Positions 1-7,077 of a DNA stretch of 22,191 nt are shown here, piece by piece. The position numbers and the translations under genes were made by a program. Source of the stretch: a virus; the IMG/VR virus record IMGVR_UViG_3300024518_001182, positions 1-22,191 of that record, one strand, 5' to 3'. How positions within the stretch are numbered: position 1 is the stretch's first letter; the number at the start of each line of letters is the position of its first letter. The notes under the pieces were generated by a model. That model was given only the letters and a program-made list of their open reading frames with translations, made no database searches and was not told the DNA's origin.

Positions 1-535
1 CTTCGATAAAGTAATCCTGTCCTAAGACATCACCACTACCTATAGCTATACTTTCAGAAACAAACATAGTGTAATTATCTTCTGAGCTTGTCAATCCACT
101 TATATTAAAGTCGTAGCCTTTTATATTTATACCTCCTATTGGTATGGTTATCTGATTAGATCCCATGTCAATAATACCGTCAAGAAAATACTCTTTAGTA
201 CTATCTATTACACCTCCTAGCGTAGAGTCTGCATTTTCTTGAGTTACAAGTATTCTGTTAACTAATTCATAAGGACTAGTTCCTCCTTCAAACATAACCC
301 AAGAGTTACCGTCATAGTATTTAGGTTTGTTTATTGTAACGTCATACGCTATAGCTCCTTCCTTGCTGAATATCTCATCGTCATCAAACTGAACTGCTGA
401 TATATCATCAGGAACTACTCTGTAGCTAGTATTCTTTATTTCTTTTTCTGTGTTTTCATGTGTTACATTTCCAACACCCTCTCCACTTGGGAACGGATCG
501 TTGCTTTCATGTGGTGTACTCGTGTTTCTTTCCAT
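1..535 (-). CDS. Tail spike/fibre-type structural protein, 3' end cut by window edge
   Basis: An open frame runs from an ATG at 535 leftward to the window edge with no stop, giving about 178 residues. It begins MERNTSTPHESNDPFPSGEG and later contains DGIIDMGSNQITIPIGG followed by INIKGYDFNISGLTSSEDN. The alternation of short hydrophobic strands and Gly/Asn/Asp turns in that part is what the start of a right-handed beta-helix looks like, and recalled phage tail-spike and receptor-binding proteins of Bacteroidota carry a similar segment. It follows the lysis genes, 11 nt after the endolysin stop, so it is probably the last or next-to-last virion gene of the late unit. The C-terminal receptor-binding or enzymatic part lies outside the window, so no enzyme activity can be assigned. 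Confidence 0.7.
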   Translation of the reverse strand, partial: MERNTSTPHESNDPFPSGEGVGNVTHENTEKEIKNTSYRVVPDDISAVQFDDDEIFSKEGAIAYDVTINKPKYYDGNSWVMFEGGTSPYELVNRILVTQENADSTLGGVIDSTKEYFLDGIIDMGSNQITIPIGGINIKGYDFNISGLTSSEDNYTMFVSESIAIGSGDVLGQDYFIE

Positions 536-546
536 AGCTTTTTGTT

Positions 547-936
547 TTATTCTGTTTTTCTGTTGTCCCACCTAGCTTTGTAGCCTCTGATGTCATAGTG
601 GACAAATGTATCATATAATCCTAAACCTCCTTCTGGAATAAAATCCCATTCTATAAGATATTCTATAACATCGTATAAATGCTCAGGGGTTATTGAATTC
701 ACGGATAAGTCTGCTGCTTTCCCTGTTACGTGTTGAGAAGTGTCTTTACTTCCAATAGACCTATTGAATTGAAGAGATCGATAAGAGCTATTCACATTTA
801 TTGAAACACCAATAGTATCTCTTATAACCTGTAAATAACTAGCAAGAACTCGTGTATTCGCCAATACATCATCTGGCATTTCACTGCCATCACTACAATC
901 AAATTCATGCTTGCTAAAGTTAGTTGTTAGTTTCAT
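547..936 (-). CDS. Peptidase M15-family endolysin (zinc D,D/L,D-peptidase)
   Basis: A 129-residue protein with the M15A zinc-peptidase signature. SSYRS at 50-54 is followed by SQHVTGKAAD at 67-76, which supplies the first two zinc ligands H69 and D76. FVHYDIRG at 111-118 carries the third His (H113). M15 peptidases cut peptide cross-links or stems in peptidoglycan, and single-domain versions of this size are common phage endolysins. No signal peptide is visible, so access to the wall would depend on the holin-like neighbours. I start it at the ATG at 936 because this makes an ATGA overlap with the preceding gene's stop. A 22-codon upstream extension to 1002 would lie entirely over the neighbour's membrane segment and adds nothing typical of the family. 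Confidence 0.88.
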   Translation of the reverse strand: MKLTTNFSKHEFDCSDGSEMPDDVLANTRVLASYLQVIRDTIGVSINVNSSYRSLQFNRSIGSKDTSQHVTGKAADLSVNSITPEHLYDVIEYLIEWDFIPEGGLGLYDTFVHYDIRGYKARWDNRKTE

Positions 937-1271
937 ATTATCTTTGCGAATATCCATTTTAAAGCTAATACAAGACCTGTAACTATAGTTGAAAACATCC
1001 ATATCTTTTTGTCTGTTTTGTGCTCAAGTCGTTCTAGTTGCCCTTCCATTCTGTTTACTTGCTTTACAAGTCCTTCTTCTCCTGTATGTCTGTTTACCTC
1101 AAGATAGCTTAGTATCTTTGTAATGTCTCCTTGTTGCTCGTTTAGTCTATTGCTTACTCTTAGAGCTTCTTCTAATTGTTTCTCTGCACGCACCTTCTCT
1201 TCATCGTGTCTTTCTTTGTTTGATTCTATCAAGTTCTGTAGTAACAGATTAGTTGTTGGTGGTGTGTTCAT
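933..1271 (-). CDS. Coiled-coil protein with C-terminal membrane anchor, lysis-associated
   Basis: A 112-residue protein. Residues about 12-88 are highly charged and heptad-like (ERHDEEKVRAEKQLEEAL, then VNRMEGQLERLEHKTDKK), predicting a long coiled coil. Residues 90-109 form one hydrophobic helix (WMFSTIVTGLVLALKWIFAK) at the C terminus. This is the layout of XhlA/hemolysin-type small lysis proteins and of some accessory holin or spanin components, but no sequence motif decides between them. It overlaps the 120-residue membrane protein upstream by 23 nt and the endolysin downstream through ATGA, so it sits in the middle of a lysis cassette. Function is inferred from topology and position. 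Confidence 0.7.
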   Translation of the reverse strand: MNTPPTTNLLLQNLIESNKERHDEEKVRAEKQLEEALRVSNRLNEQQGDITKILSYLEVNRHTGEEGLVKQVNRMEGQLERLEHKTDKKIWMFSTIVTGLVLALKWIFAKII

Positions 1272-1611
1272 TTTTCTTATAATCTAATACAGCTATAAGT
1301 ACAGTTAGAGCTATCATAATATAGTCTGACTTGTTAAACTGTGTTGTGTTAAAATACATTCTGTCAATAACATTAGACACTGCAAATCCAGCTCCAATAT
1401 CAAGAATAAATCTAAGAACACCTCTTTCTTTTAGCGTAGAAGCTAGCAGTAGCAGTGCAATAGTAATACCGTATATGCAAGAGTTAGTTTCCCACCACTT
1501 ATCGCATGATAAATCATCCATAGCAGGATATAGATACTGACATATACCGTAATTAGTTACAAACAAAGTCATAGCTAATAAGTAAAGAAATGTTCTTATA
1601 GATTTAATCAA
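1249..1611 (-). CDS. Multi-span membrane protein, holin-like
   Basis: A 120-residue protein with about four hydrophobic segments at roughly 7-25, 46-60, 66-80 and 96-110, and a charged tail (DYKKNEHTTNN). Size, topology and place directly before a coiled-coil membrane protein and an M15 endolysin fit a holin or antiholin. The frame has no ATG at its front. The likely initiation codon is the TTG at 1611, which follows the TAA of the preceding micropeptide without any gap (TAATTG), so it would be translated by coupling. The next ATG (residue 14) would remove half of the first membrane helix. Two Cys residues (about 36 and 45) lie in the first loop. Holin assignment is inference from context, since holins lack a common sequence signature. 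Confidence 0.65.
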   Translation of the reverse strand: MIKSIRTFLYLLAMTLFVTNYGICQYLYPAMDDLSCDKWWETNSCIYGITIALLLLASTLKERGVLRFILDIGAGFAVSNVIDRMYFNTTQFNKSDYIMIALTVLIAVLDYKKNEHTTNN

Positions 1612-1677
1612 TTAGCTTCTTTTTTTAGATCCTTTTTTTCTACTTGGAGATACTGTTCTTGTTGTTCTTGTTGCCAT
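1612..1677 (-). CDS. 21-residue basic micropeptide
   Basis: An ATG at 1677 opens a 21-codon frame, MATRTTRTVSPSRKKGSKKR plus a final S, ending in TAA at 1612. Nine of 21 residues are Arg or Lys. It sits between a 137-residue hypothetical gene and the TTG-started membrane gene, and its stop codon touches that TTG, so its translation could set the level of the holin-like protein. The leader AATTCAATAAAA before the ATG resembles other leaders here. It may be a true small nucleic-acid-binding or capsid-associated peptide, or simply a leader ORF. Confidence 0.45.
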   Translation of the reverse strand: MATRTTRTVSPSRKKGSKKRS

Positions 1678-1695
1678 TTTTATTGAATTTAATTA

Positions 1696-2109
1696 TTATA
1701 TTTTATTTTTTAAATAACTGTAACCTGCTAATCCATGATTACCTTCATGGCATAAATCTATTTTAGACGATTCCAAATCTTCTCCAACTTTAAACTCTTC
1801 GTCCTCTTCAAAAAACCAAAGAATATCTAACTGCCATTTACCTGTTGGATAAGATTCTTGAATAACTTCATCTGTGTCTATTTCCCAAGATTCATTCTTA
1901 CCTGTTTCTTCGTTTAAGATTTGTACCGTTTCTTTCTCGTAAACCGTTTTAGTTACCTCTGCTTTAAGTCCCATTGTTTTATGATAGCAAGGTGTTAAAA
2001 TCTCTCCATCTTCGCTTAAAACGTGCTTAAAACTATCTACAACGCTTAACGCTTCTTCTTCTGTGTCGAAAAGATGTTTACTTATTTTAGGTTGTTTTAT
2101 TCTAGTCAT
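1696..2109 (-). CDS. Hypothetical protein following the fibre genes
   Basis: A 137-residue acidic protein that I do not recognise. It begins MTRIKQPKISKHLFDTEEEA and contains GKWQLDILWFFEEDEEFKVG (about residues 90-109) and a His/Gly-rich end (CHEGNHGLAGY). It has no membrane segment or signal peptide. Its ATG at 2109 lies inside the end of the upstream fibre-type gene (8-nt overlap), so it is translationally coupled to that gene. The position between tail fibres and the lysis cassette is where fibre chaperones or small attachment proteins are often found, but nothing in the sequence shows such a role. Confidence 0.6.
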   Translation of the reverse strand: MTRIKQPKISKHLFDTEEEALSVVDSFKHVLSEDGEILTPCYHKTMGLKAEVTKTVYEKETVQILNEETGKNESWEIDTDEVIQESYPTGKWQLDILWFFEEDEEFKVGEDLESSKIDLCHEGNHGLAGYSYLKNKI

Positions 2110-3202
2110 TTGATGTGAATTTTAAATAGTTTATATTTGCTTCTAAATGTTGAACATCAGCAGGATCTGAAAAACGTATATTGTTAATGTCTTTAGCAAA
2201 AGCGAAAATAGTATTATCAGTCCAAACGTTAATTCCATTTATATCCAAATAAACTTCCCCGCTTTTATATCCCAATTTATAGGTATTTAAATCTGTCTGG
2301 ACAACATTATCTATGTTTTGAGCAATCGTTACTATGCCTCCTACGTTTAACCTGACAGACACTCTATCTAATGACGTATTGAAGTAAAAATCAATCTTAT
2401 TGTCGCTCGATCCATCGTTTAATGAAATCCTTCTATTGGTTGCGCCATTAACCAAAGCAGCCATTTCAACCTCTAAAACTCCACTATTCAAATTAATCAA
2501 AGAAGAAATATCCGGAGTTTTAAATCCTACGTCTGCATCTCTTGTTTGGGTAGAGCCGTTTGTTGGAATGTAGGATGTCGCTTTTTTCGCTATCTCTAAT
2601 TGAGCACCGTATATATAAAAAACATCTCCTATATCCCCTGTAAAAGTCAATCCATATACATTGTTATCCGATATTGAGTCGCTTTCGTATCTTTCCCATT
2701 CATTAGATAAAGATATTGGAATAGTTGTATTTCCTATTCTAATCCCTGCTTGATTAGTACCGTTGTTTGATTTTACATAAAAACTACAATCTACTTGATT
2801 TCCTAGTTGGTCTTGGGTGTTGTAGACAGCGATAAATCCACTTCCTGTTATGGTTACTTTTGTGGCTGTGTTTTTACCATCAGGAGAAGTGTATCCATAA
2901 TCTATAGATACGTTGGATTTATTCCAATAGCTTTGACTAAAATCTTCGCTGTAAGTATATAAATTAGCACTCTCACCCTCCAAACTAGCAACAAGTACAC
3001 TATCTTTCAAAGTCATTGCAGGTTCTTTTGTCAGCGTTGAATATAATATACCATCTCTTCCTGTAGCTGTCTTTGTAGCTATTCTTTCACACCCCATTCC
3101 AACACCCTCAACAATTCCCGTTGCCGTATCTTCTACGGTCGCTACACTAACACCTGTACCCGTTGCTGTTTGGTTAGGATTCCATTTAAATATCTTTGCC
3201 AT
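2102..3202 (-). CDS. Tail fibre/receptor-type protein with CBM-like and LamG-like domains
   Basis: A 366-residue protein in three parts. Residues 1-80 are a Gly/Thr/Ala-rich N-terminal region. YTYSEDFSQSYWNKSN at 82-97 with SPDGKNTATKV at 106-116 starts a jelly-roll, carbohydrate-binding-like domain that closes at GAQLEIAKKATSYIPT (199-214), a pattern widely seen in phage tail and capsid decoration proteins. Residues about 235-366 form a beta-rich LamG/concanavalin-like domain (SGVLEVEMAALV, ISLNDGSSDNKIDFYF, GEVYLDINGINVW). The upstream gene has a similar C-terminus, so the two look like paralogues. The gene is joined to its upstream neighbour by TAATG. The role, inferred from family and position, is glycan or host-surface binding at the tail. 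Confidence 0.72.
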   Translation of the reverse strand: MAKIFKWNPNQTATGTGVSVATVEDTATGIVEGVGMGCERIATKTATGRDGILYSTLTKEPAMTLKDSVLVASLEGESANLYTYSEDFSQSYWNKSNVSIDYGYTSPDGKNTATKVTITGSGFIAVYNTQDQLGNQVDCSFYVKSNNGTNQAGIRIGNTTIPISLSNEWERYESDSISDNNVYGLTFTGDIGDVFYIYGAQLEIAKKATSYIPTNGSTQTRDADVGFKTPDISSLINLNSGVLEVEMAALVNGATNRRISLNDGSSDNKIDFYFNTSLDRVSVRLNVGGIVTIAQNIDNVVQTDLNTYKLGYKSGEVYLDINGINVWTDNTIFAFAKDINNIRFSDPADVQHLEANINYLKFTSND

Positions 3203-3897
3203 TATCGTATAGTTAATTTAGAGTTTATTAAAATATCGTTTATAGATAGTTCTGTAGAGTTAAAAGATGTTAAATCTTCTGAAACTGTGTCTGACTTTAT
3301 TTTGCCCTTGAAGTCTAATGAATTTCCTTCTGAATATTGTTTATTATTCAAAACGGCAGGCATCGTAAACCCATCTATATTTCCTGAGTATATCCCATTG
3401 ACTTTGATTTTTATATTTCCGTTTTCTTCTAGTATGTCGTATTGGTTATAATCACCAGTGTTGCCTACAGGCACGGTTAAACTTCCTTGATTTACGTTAT
3501 CAGTAACAACACCAACCCTGAACCCATCACCATCAACCAGCCTAGAATAAAACCTGTTACTTGACACTCCGTTATTTATAGATATTTCCTCTGAATTAGT
3601 AATAGCATCATTACTTAAAGCCGCCATATTCAACTTCCAAACCAATGAATTAGGGTTGTAGACTTGTTGGGAGTTTCCGCAAATATCACCGTCTAACACA
3701 AGTACAGGGCAACCCCCATCAGAATAATCTATTACAGGTGTGTCTATTGGTACATTTACAGTATCTCCGTTCTCGTTTACTCTTGTGGCTATACTGTTTC
3801 TTGTAAGTTTGTAATCCCCTGCCGCTGTATTTGGTATAGGTACATATGCTATTCCTGCTTTATATGCGCTTGGTATGTATGTAAATGCTTTACTCAT
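3202..3897 (-). CDS. Tail fibre-type protein with LamG-like C-terminus
   Basis: A 231-residue protein. TRNSIATRVNENGDT at 32-46 followed by IDYSDGGCPVLVLDG at 56-70 is a recurring tail-protein motif pair; in recalled homologues it usually leads straight into a TNL-Y-SE-F jelly-roll segment. Here that segment is missing, and the chain passes directly into a LamG-like beta-rich region (about 84-231: WKLNMAALSND, ISINNGVSSNRFYSR, GNIKIKVNGIYSG). The next gene downstream has the jelly-roll piece, so the usual single architecture seems to be spread over two TAATG-coupled genes. It is probably a virion surface or receptor-binding component; the exact place on the virion is unknown. Confidence 0.7.
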   Translation of the reverse strand: MSKAFTYIPSAYKAGIAYVPIPNTAAGDYKLTRNSIATRVNENGDTVNVPIDTPVIDYSDGGCPVLVLDGDICGNSQQVYNPNSLVWKLNMAALSNDAITNSEEISINNGVSSNRFYSRLVDGDGFRVGVVTDNVNQGSLTVPVGNTGDYNQYDILEENGNIKIKVNGIYSGNIDGFTMPAVLNNKQYSEGNSLDFKGKIKSDTVSEDLTSFNSTELSINDILINSKLTIR

Positions 3898-3906
3898 AAT
3901 ATATTT

Positions 3907-4134
3907 TTATTTAATTGATTGACTAACACAGTACAAAGACTCTACAATACCTCCATCAGAAACAACTCTATCTTTAAAGATTATAGCGTCTTGACTAAGA
4001 CCTTCAAGAAACGTATCTCCACTCCAAGAAAGCAAGTAGATAGAGCCCCAGCCTATAGTGTTGTTTGCTGATCCTTGTCCGTACCCTATTTCGTTATTTA
4101 CGTGAGCTTGACCCCACTCTGTGTTGTTTGACAT
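3907..4134 (-). CDS. Small Asn/Trp/Gly repeat virion protein of Bacteroidota phages
   Basis: A 75-residue protein whose first 40 residues are built from a degenerate repeat of about 10-12 residues: NNTEWGQAHV, NNEIGYGQGSA, NNTIGWGSIYLLSWSGDT. Short proteins with NN-GWG-type repeats followed by a SWSGDT element recur next to fibre genes in Bacteroidota phages and prophages; this is from memory, not from a search. It lies between the connector-like gene and the fibre genes, 9 nt before the first fibre start. It is likely a small structural or fibre-anchoring protein, with no known biochemical activity. Confidence 0.65.
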   Translation of the reverse strand: MSNNTEWGQAHVNNEIGYGQGSANNTIGWGSIYLLSWSGDTFLEGLSQDAIIFKDRVVSDGGIVESLYCVSQSIK

Positions 4135-4197
4135 CTTCTATTTTTTTTAGATATACTTTTAGTTTGTTTTCGTTTCCTTGTTTCGGTTTGTAAGTTC

Positions 4198-4707
4198 TTA
4201 TCTTAGATTCCATGGAGTATATGTTACTTGTTTATCTGGTTTAATATCATTTCCGCTATTTGTATAGTACTCTGGAAACTTAGCTCTTGTTCCGTTCATG
4301 CATAAATACTCTATAAGCCTATCAGAGTAGTAGTCGGCGTAGTTCTTATGTTTCCCAACAAGATAGTCCACTTCTTCTTTTGAAGCCGTCTCAGAGGTTT
4401 CTATACGGTGTTTGTATATCCCTGCGTTACTTATCTCGTACTGTGCAAAACCTAAATACTCAACCATACCGTAGTTAATAAGAATAGGTTTAATATAATC
4501 ATCAACAAGGTCTTTATAATCTCCTGACAAAGTACCTCCTACAATATCACTGCTTATCTTGTCGTATAAATCTGTACCAAGTAAGTTCTGAACATGAATC
4601 TCTTGAGCGACCTCTACGTACTGTAGAAACTTGTTTGAATCAACACTACCTGATAAAGAAGTCTTCTTTACAATGTCAGAGGTTTTTATGAATAATGCTT
4701 TAGCCAT
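4198..4707 (-). CDS. Head-tail connector-like protein
   Basis: A 169-residue, mostly helical protein beginning MAKALFIKTSDIVKKTSLSG, with KFLQYVEVAQEIHVQNLLGT at about 26-45 and DLVDDYIKPILINYGMVEYL at about 66-85. A recalled family of Bacteroidota phage proteins next to portal genes has the same pattern (a front strand, a helix with I-A-Q-x-x-x-x-Q-x-x-L-G-T, then a YLGFAQY-like segment), and it behaves like gp6-type head-tail adaptors. The ATG at 4707 comes 1 nt after the portal stop, supporting co-translation and a portal-proximal role. It ends in an aromatic/proline tail (TYTPWNLR). The adaptor role is inference. Confidence 0.62.
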   Translation of the reverse strand: MAKALFIKTSDIVKKTSLSGSVDSNKFLQYVEVAQEIHVQNLLGTDLYDKISSDIVGGTLSGDYKDLVDDYIKPILINYGMVEYLGFAQYEISNAGIYKHRIETSETASKEEVDYLVGKHKNYADYYSDRLIEYLCMNGTRAKFPEYYTNSGNDIKPDKQVTYTPWNLR

Positions 4708-4708
4708 G

Positions 4709-5938
4709 TTATATATCTTGTTCTGTTACCATTCCTGTATCTGTTTTAGCTCCTTTCTGACCTGTTTCACGCTCTATCTCTTCCTCTGTGATAGCGTTCT
4801 CTAGGTTAGTAAATTCAAGAGGCTGTAACGTCTTAAAGTAAAGCTCTTCGTCTTCCATTCCGTTGTAGTCAAGTATCTTCTCAAAAGCATCTAATATAGT
4901 TACTTGATAAGGTCTAATAACTATATTGTCCATAAGAGTTGATGCTGTTTGTAACTCCTCAGCATTGTTTCCTAATCCAGTCTGTTCTTTTATACCAACT
5001 ATCATTCCTGACACAATCCTATGAGAAACCATAATCTTATTACGAGATTCGTCTGCTAGGAATTGATATTGTTCTGCGGCATCAGATAAGATAACAGGCT
5101 CTATTGAAGCTGCTAACTCTCTACTGTCGTTAAAAGCAAGAATAAACTTACCGCTATTTGATGATCCACCAAACTTATCGATAATACTCTTTTCTATCTT
5201 TGACCTATCTTCTGGCGAAGGAACTCCATTGTTAAAGTTAATTAACATACTTGGAGATAATCCATTCTTTATGTTGTTTATATGGTAGTTAGCTATTTCT
5301 TCTTCTAGTTCAGCGTACTGAATACCTCCTTGATAAGATACAGGAGAGTAATAGAAGTAACCTGCTTTATAAGGCTTTATGAATAGTATCTCTACTTGTT
5401 TTCCATTTCCGTAACCAAATGAAGGATATCTCTTTGGAGCGTTCTTACCCGCTCTTGTTGCTTGACTCCAATCAGGTGAATAGTAATATCCTCTTATAAC
5501 ACCATCAATTGCTTTCTCTGCTCTTAATGTTTCAGCAGGCATATGAACTATTGGCATAATCTCTTTACCGCTCTTTGAATATATAACCTGACAAGCACCA
5601 CCTCCTAGTGTATAGAAGTCATTACATATTCTTCTAGTGTCTTCTTTAGGAAATAGTTTCTTTACTTTCTTTGACAAATCAGAGTCTTCTCCTTCAATAA
5701 CCTCAATACCTTTTCCGTATATCATCTCAACAATACCGTTTATAGCAGCGTTGTTCGTCGCACTACCGTTATATCTATTTATAAGGTAAGTGTAATAGTC
5801 GTTATCAGCACCATACTCAATCCAATCCTGTCCTGCGTTTTCAGTAACCTCTGGTCTTGTATGTGAAGACATTTCAACTATATGAATAGCTCCGTTGTCT
5901 TTTGTAGCTAATGTTTTCTTATGATTTCTTCTGCTCAT
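4709..5938 (-). CDS. Portal protein
   Basis: A 409-residue protein with features of siphovirus portal proteins (HK97/SPP1-like superfamily). It has an N-terminal region with YTYLINRYNGSATNNAAING (49-68) that sets up the wing, a central part with a PAETLR segment (134-139), and KNGLSPSMLINFNNGVPSPE (about 223-242). The stretch EDRSKIEKSIIDKFGGSSNSG is typical of portals before the clip and stem, and SHRIVSGMIVGIKEQTGLGN (about 305-324) follows. The C-terminal tail is acidic and Gly/Thr-rich. Portals form the dodecameric ring through which DNA is packaged. It lies between a small virion protein (2-nt gap) and the connector-like gene (1-nt gap). The terminase expected next to a portal is not in the window. 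Confidence 0.88.
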   Translation of the reverse strand: MSRRNHKKTLATKDNGAIHIVEMSSHTRPEVTENAGQDWIEYGADNDYYTYLINRYNGSATNNAAINGIVEMIYGKGIEVIEGEDSDLSKKVKKLFPKEDTRRICNDFYTLGGGACQVIYSKSGKEIMPIVHMPAETLRAEKAIDGVIRGYYYSPDWSQATRAGKNAPKRYPSFGYGNGKQVEILFIKPYKAGYFYYSPVSYQGGIQYAELEEEIANYHINNIKNGLSPSMLINFNNGVPSPEDRSKIEKSIIDKFGGSSNSGKFILAFNDSRELAASIEPVILSDAAEQYQFLADESRNKIMVSHRIVSGMIVGIKEQTGLGNNAEELQTASTLMDNIVIRPYQVTILDAFEKILDYNGMEDEELYFKTLQPLEFTNLENAITEEEIERETGQKGAKTDTGMVTEQDI

Positions 5939-5940
5939 GT

Positions 5941-6375
5941 CTAATCGTTTACAACAACATATTCGTTATCGGTTGTTTCTGCTTCAATGTATTCTCCTTT
6001 CTGGATATTGTATCTATCGTATTCTGTTTGGTCTGTACATAGAATTATATCTCTATATAAAACCTCTTCTGACCCTATTGAATTGTCAAGGAAGTCGTCA
6101 ACGCAATCTTCTGCTTCTATAATTCCATAATCAGCTTCTACTCTAGCAAAGAAATCAGAACTAGAAGAAACAACTCTAAGAGAATACCTACTTCCTTCTG
6201 TGAGATTAAATATTGCTGTTGCGTCTATATAGTTATCAGCCCTATTGAATTCAGCAGAGAGTATAATAACATCTCTCTCGTCTTTTCTAGTAAGAACAAG
6301 TTTACCTGCAAGTAGATACTTTCTTGGTATAAATGTTATTGTTTGTGCGTCAGTTGACGTGGTTAGTACTATCAT
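5941..6375 (-). CDS. Conserved small virion-associated protein of unknown role
   Basis: A 144-residue acidic, beta-rich protein. It starts MIVLTTSTDAQTITFIPRKY, has NLTEGSRYSLRVVSSSSDF in the middle, and LYRDIILCTDQTEYDRYNIQ followed by KGEYIEAETTDNEYVVVND at the C-terminus. Small proteins with this R-D-x-I-x-C-T-D-Q then Y-x-x-x-KG-x-Y-x-E pattern are recalled from structural regions of Bacteroidota prophages without an assigned function. It follows a terminator-like hairpin and is preceded 2 nt before its ATG by the TTAGTTAATTTT element, so it may begin its own transcript covering the portal and connector genes. Confidence 0.6.
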   Translation of the reverse strand: MIVLTTSTDAQTITFIPRKYLLAGKLVLTRKDERDVIILSAEFNRADNYIDATAIFNLTEGSRYSLRVVSSSSDFFARVEADYGIIEAEDCVDDFLDNSIGSEEVLYRDIILCTDQTEYDRYNIQKGEYIEAETTDNEYVVVND

Positions 6376-6377
6376 GT

Positions 6378-6389
6378 AAAATTAACTAA
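6378..6389 (-). promoter_or_regulatory. TTAGTTAATTTT element before the portal unit
   Basis: On the minus strand TTAGTTAATTTT lies 2 nt before the ATG at 6375. The same 11-12 nt word precedes the scaffold gene (8525-8535) and the first tail-module gene (17031-17042). It may be a promoter-type element or a shared translation leader. No matching TTTG -33 box was found at the distance expected for a Bacteroidota promoter. Confidence 0.35.
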
Positions 6390-6411
6390 TGCCATACTCA
6401 CGTTTCGAGCC

Positions 6412-6437
6412 AAAAAAAGGCATCCGAAGACACCTTT
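6412..6437 (-). terminator. Rho-independent terminator with UUCG loop
   Basis: On the minus strand AAAGGTGTC-TTCG-GATGCCTTT forms a 9-bp stem (two G-U pairs) closed by a TTCG tetraloop, followed by four more Ts. It stands 26 nt after the stop of the tail tube-like gene and before the portal unit, where it could reduce readthrough from the abundantly made capsid and tube genes. Confidence 0.72.
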
Positions 6438-6463
6438 GATTGTACTGTGATAAAAAATTACTA

Positions 6464-7015
6464 TTACTCTGGGTCTCTCTGAGATCCTGCTGTTGCAGTA
6501 CCTACGATTCCTTGTAAGAAACCACCTACGTTTAAAGCAGGGTCTACAAAGTTAGCAAAGCACACTTCGTTAGCCGTTAATGAAAGAGTATATCCGTTAA
6601 GGTCTCCCATTGCTGTTCCTGTTACCGCTGTTCCTTCTGTTACATCAGCTCCATTTTCAAGACCAACACACATTACGTTACCTTTGTAGTCTTCAACGAA
6701 TACATGAGGTTGACCGTAAACCATTAGTTTTAATTCTTTATTATCTTCTTTTGTTAGTTTAGTAAAAGTAGCACTAACAACCTGTTCAAAGAATGTAGTA
6801 CCATTCTCAAGAGAAGAGTTAATATTCTGAGTTAGTTCTGAGTTTCCTTTTACATCATACTCATAGTAAGTAAACGTTCCGTCAATCTCTGTGATTTCGT
6901 CTTCAACCTCGGTTACTTCACCAAGCTGTCCAAAATCAACAAAGTATAACTTTCTGATACCACCTACAGCATCTTTACAAGGTTTTGACCTCCCTGTTGT
7001 TAAAATACAAGCCAT
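6464..7015 (-). CDS. Probable major tail tube protein
   Basis: A 183-residue protein starting MACILTTGRSKPCKDAVGGI. It has a beta-rich middle with ENGTTFFEQVVSATFTKLTK (about 70-89) and KELKLMVYGQPHVFVEDYKG (about 93-112), then GLENGADVTEGTAVTGTAMG (about 117-136). The combination of an NGTTFF-Q motif, a strand ending in VF-EDY-GN, and a G-x-x-x-GTAMGDLNGYTL closing hairpin fits a tail tube (gpV/Hcp-like) fold, and similar Bacteroidota proteins are recalled as tube proteins. It stands alone between two UUCG hairpins just after the capsid gene, consistent with separately tuned, high expression. A head decoration role cannot be excluded. Confidence 0.6.
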   Translation of the reverse strand: MACILTTGRSKPCKDAVGGIRKLYFVDFGQLGEVTEVEDEITEIDGTFTYYEYDVKGNSELTQNINSSLENGTTFFEQVVSATFTKLTKEDNKELKLMVYGQPHVFVEDYKGNVMCVGLENGADVTEGTAVTGTAMGDLNGYTLSLTANEVCFANFVDPALNVGGFLQGIVGTATAGSQRDPE

Positions 7016-7035
7016 ATTATTTATTTTATTAGTTA

Positions 7036-7059
7036 AAAGGGAGACCGAAATCCCCCTTT
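7036..7059 (-). terminator. Hairpin with UUCG loop after the capsid gene
   Basis: On the minus strand AAAGGGGGAT-TTCG-GTCTCCCTTT makes a 10-bp stem (two G-U pairs) with a TTCG tetraloop. Only one T follows the stem before AACTAATAAAATAA, so termination is likely partial. It lies 18 nt after the capsid stop codon and may attenuate transcription or protect the capsid mRNA 3' end. Confidence 0.62.
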
Positions 7060-7077
7060 GATATCATTAGTTAATCT

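Noticed and set aside
937-1002. Longer endolysin start at 1002
   Set aside because: The extra 22 residues are the out-of-frame image of the neighbour's membrane helix; the ATG at 936 makes an ATGA overlap and matches the family's front.
3170-3451. Plus-strand frame of 93 codons opposite the first fibre gene
   Set aside because: It crosses the coupled junction of two convincing minus-strand genes and shows no domain.
3907-4134. The Asn/Trp/Gly repeat protein as part of a diversity-generating retroelement
   Set aside because: No reverse transcriptase and no template/variable repeat pair is visible in the window.
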